29,684 bases of DNA, from positions 1 through 29,684 of IMG/VR virus record IMGVR_UViG_3300017917_002140; one strand, given 5' to 3'. Of the stretch, positions 27,944-29,684 are shown one piece after another. Source of the DNA: a virus. Position numbers and translations under genes: made by a program. Each line of letters opens with the position of its first letter. Within the stretch, counting starts at the first letter, position 1. The notes below the pieces were generated by a model that saw only the letters and a program-made list of their open reading frames with translations, was not told the origin of the DNA and did no database searches.

Positions 27944-28855
27944 TTAAATAATTCCTTTGGTAATAAGATCTCCGCGGGCAAATGCGCTAAAATCAAAGTC
28001 TCTTTGTTTTGTTCTACTATAAACTGGTTGCAGAGTGATGCTAATAGTACTTACTGTAGGCAATCGTGTTTTGCTAACATCACTTGTAGTTGTTGTTATT
28101 ACGCCCTGACCTTTTTTCTTTGCCGCTTCTTCAGGAGATATTTGTTGTTTAGTTGCCGAATCAATTAAAGTTGTTTGTCCTGGTGCTGTTACTGTAGTTT
28201 CGAGATAATCTACATCGTTGGGCATAGTATGCGAAAATTGTGTTAATAGGCAAGGAACATGCGGTAAATAATGTGCGCCGTATCCATCAAGGTACAAAAT
28301 AGGAGGGGGCGATCCTTGATATGCTCCAGAATTGCCATAAAACATTTTAGTTGATGCTCTGAAAAAGTACAAAGCCCCTAATAGGTATTGTGCATCAAAC
28401 TCGTTTTGCACAGAAAATTCACCGCTTATTTGAATTGCCTGTACTTCGCTAGCTTCATAAAAATAGTTTGTGTAGTTACTGTGAGTTAATGGTTGTGACC
28501 CATATCTAGCTTGATATGCAACCGTAACCTGAGGAATATAAGGAAAAATGACACCGTCTGTATCTTTAAGATACTTCATTACTCCAGGATTTGGATCTCT
28601 ATATAATATCTGTGCATTAGGGCTAACACTAACACGTATGCGCCATTCTGATGCGGATTTATCAAACCCAATTACTGGTGCTTGCCCGCCAGTTGAGGAA
28701 CCAATAGCACCGCCGTCCTTTTGTAAGCCGGCTTTTTGTAATCGGCTTTCTGCAGGGTCTCCTGAACCAGATGTCGAGCTTTTATTAACTGCGCCACTTA
28801 TTGCTGGTTGCGGAGTTGCAAAAATTCCTATTTTTGAATCTTCTACTGTTGGCAT
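27944..28855 (-). CDS. gp48: Baseplate tail-tube cap gp48-like (gp48/gp54 family), 303 aa
   Basis: After a disordered Ser/Gly-rich N terminus (1-65) the protein shows WRIRVSVSPNAQILY, GVIFPYIPQVTVAYQARYG, LTHSNYTNYFYEASEV, YFFRASTKMFYG, GSPPPILYLDGYG and NDVDYLETTV. This is the pattern of the baseplate-to-tube junction proteins annotated gp48 in T4-like cyanophages. T4 gp48 and gp54 are paralogues of similar length (364 and 320 aa), so the exact counterpart is uncertain; the block lacks a second copy in this window. These proteins sit on the hub and nucleate tube assembly. Start ATG 28855 has AAGAGGA at a six-base spacing and a late-promoter motif 24 bases upstream. It is the first gene of the minus-strand tail block. 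Confidence 0.83.
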   Translation of the reverse strand: MPTVEDSKIGIFATPQPAISGAVNKSSTSGSGDPAESRLQKAGLQKDGGAIGSSTGGQAPVIGFDKSASEWRIRVSVSPNAQILYRDPNPGVMKYLKDTDGVIFPYIPQVTVAYQARYGSQPLTHSNYTNYFYEASEVQAIQISGEFSVQNEFDAQYLLGALYFFRASTKMFYGNSGAYQGSPPPILYLDGYGAHYLPHVPCLLTQFSHTMPNDVDYLETTVTAPGQTTLIDSATKQQISPEEAAKKKGQGVITTTTSDVSKTRLPTVSTISITLQPVYSRTKQRDFDFSAFARGDLITKGII

Positions 28856-28861
28856 GCATTT

Positions 28862-28868
28862 TCCTCTT
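28862..28868 (-). promoter_or_regulatory. Ribosome binding site of gp48
   Basis: AAGAGGA on the minus strand, six bases before the ATG at 28855. It chooses this ATG over the overlapping out-of-frame ATG four bases upstream and is the strongest Shine-Dalgarno seen in the block, as expected for the first gene of a transcription unit. Confidence 0.75.
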
Positions 28869-28878
28869 GCTTTTTTGT

Positions 28879-28886
28879 TATTTATT
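28879..28886 (-). promoter_or_regulatory. Late promoter (AATAAATA) driving the tail block from gp48
   Basis: The minus strand reads AATAAATA, a perfect NATAAATA late-promoter element, in the 63-bp divergent gap between gp48 and gp55. It ends 24 bases before the gp48 ATG, leaving room for a start site about six bases downstream and the AAGAGGA ribosome site. The gp55 side of the gap has no NATAAATA, so gp55 is presumably transcribed earlier by the host sigma factor; I see no convincing -35/-10 pair for it. Confidence 0.75.
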
Positions 28887-28908
28887 TGTTAAATTAACAG
28901 CGTATTTT

Positions 28909-28913
28909 AAGGA
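28909..28913 (+). promoter_or_regulatory. Ribosome binding site of gp55
   Basis: AAGGA lies five bases upstream of the ATG at 28919 and supports this start for the sigma factor gene. Confidence 0.75.
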
Positions 28914-28918
28914 CTTAA

Positions 28919-29684
28919 ATGAAACACAATTATCTAAATAACCGAGACATTCTTAAAGAAATCCATAAAAGTAAAACTACGTATTGTAGTTTTTTGACTC
29001 CTGAAGATGGCGACTACGATATAATCTTACCTAGTGTGGATAAAATCAACAAGAAGAATGCAACCGAAGGTCGTAAGCTTAGAGCCGAACGATTAGGAAG
29101 AGCAGCATATGATGCCGCTCAAGCTGCTACCACTGTTAAATTAAAACTCGATGATTTTGCTATTAAACCAAGTAAAATTAAAGATACCGATGTAGTATTT
29201 CGTATAATGACATGGGAGCATATTCCGATTGACGAAAGCAAATCAAAGAAAAGCAACGCTAAAACAGATCCCGACGATGAGGAATTATTAACAGAATACG
29301 ACGAAGCTCCAGCTGTACCTGCTAAATTCCTAAAAGTAAATTTTCCCCCATTCCAACATTATAAAATTGACGAAGATGGAAATCCATATCGTGTAGGAAA
29401 AAGCCATTGGCAAGGTGATTTAAACGATGGTAAATTTTCTAGAGATCACGGTGCAATGACCAAGAAATTAGCACACATGTTTATGAAATTATGTGAGCGT
29501 TATGCTACCCGCAGTAACTGGCGAGGTTACACGTATAACGATGAAATGCGTAGCCAAGCACTACTTCAACTTTCACAGATAGGATTACAATTTGATGAAT
29601 CAAAGTCGCAAAATCCTTTTGCTTATTATACTGCTGCTATCACTAATTCCTTTACTAGAGTCCTTAACATTGAAAAGCGCAACC
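28919..29684 (+). CDS. gp55: T4-type late-transcription sigma factor gp55, 3' end beyond window
   Basis: The frame from ATG 28919 is open for 255 codons to the window edge. The N terminus (KHNYLNNRDILKEIHKSK) aligns by eye with the start of T4 gp55 (YNYVNNKELLQAIIDWK). Residues about 178-255 match its sigma core: AMTKKLAHMFMKLCERYATR, NWRGYTYNDEMRSQALLQLS, and FDESKSQNPFAYYTAAITNS followed by FTRVLN.EKRN. gp55 replaces host sigma on RNA polymerase and directs it, with the sliding clamp, to NATAAATA late promoters. Between the two matching parts lies a charged segment of roughly 150 residues against about 25 in T4, with Asp/Glu-rich stretches and an FPPFQHYKIDEDGNPYRVG block ending in KSHW. 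The gene is divergent from the tail block that carries its predicted target promoters. Confidence 0.92.
   Translation, partial: MKHNYLNNRDILKEIHKSKTTYCSFLTPEDGDYDIILPSVDKINKKNATEGRKLRAERLGRAAYDAAQAATTVKLKLDDFAIKPSKIKDTDVVFRIMTWEHIPIDESKSKKSNAKTDPDDEELLTEYDEAPAVPAKFLKVNFPPFQHYKIDEDGNPYRVGKSHWQGDLNDGKFSRDHGAMTKKLAHMFMKLCERYATRSNWRGYTYNDEMRSQALLQLSQIGLQFDESKSQNPFAYYTAAITNSFTRVLNIEKRN

Overview
The window is a contiguous, AT-rich piece of a lytic T4-like myovirus genome (Caudoviricetes), almost certainly marine or aquatic. The case rests on recognisable T4-type baseplate proteins (gp48, gp53, gp5, gp25 and gp6 families) and on a T4-type late sigma factor (gp55). Their wording matches the T4-like phages of marine picoplankton, such as cyanophages, pelagiphages and uncultured ocean myoviruses, more closely than T4 itself. 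The host cannot be read from this window. There are no photosynthesis genes, tRNAs, integrase, lysogeny genes or insertion sequences.

Layout. One block of ten tightly packed minus-strand genes fills 1-28855. Reading in the direction of transcription, from right to left, the order is: gp48-like tail-tube cap (28855-27944), gp53-like wedge protein (27943-27638), a 1328-aa hub-like protein with a TTG start (27636-23650), a gp5-like hub/spike without the T4 lysozyme domain (23648-22047), a separate 429-aa probable murein hydrolase (22044-20755), gp25-like wedge protein (20724-20350), a long gp6-like wedge protein (20302-17015), a giant 4734-aa virion protein (17003-2799), a 234-aa structural protein (2802-2098), a 375-aa tail-fibre-type protein (2091-964), and a Gly/Trp-rich probable adhesin cut by the window edge (961-1). 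On the right, the gp55 late sigma factor gene starts divergently at 28919 and runs off the end.

Regulation. Two perfect NATAAATA late-promoter motifs (the T4/cyanophage gp55-dependent type) are present. One lies in the 63-bp divergent gap in front of gp48 and one in the 47-bp gap in front of gp6. They suggest two late transcription units: tube cap, hub and spike, hydrolase and gp25; then gp6, the giant protein and the fibres. The sigma factor that should read them is encoded next door.

Function. The products together would build the baseplate: central hub and spike with a peptidoglycan-degrading enzyme, the wedge ring (gp6, gp25, gp53), the tube junction (gp48), and a periphery of very large multi-domain and adhesive proteins that contact the host. 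The most unusual items are the roughly 520-kDa giant with two beta-propeller regions and sugar-binding-like modules, the aromatic Trp/Gly loop of the adhesin, the relocation of the lysozyme function out of gp5, the long N-terminal arm of the hub protein, and the large insertion inside gp55. I found no sign of a defence system, CRISPR array or mobile element.
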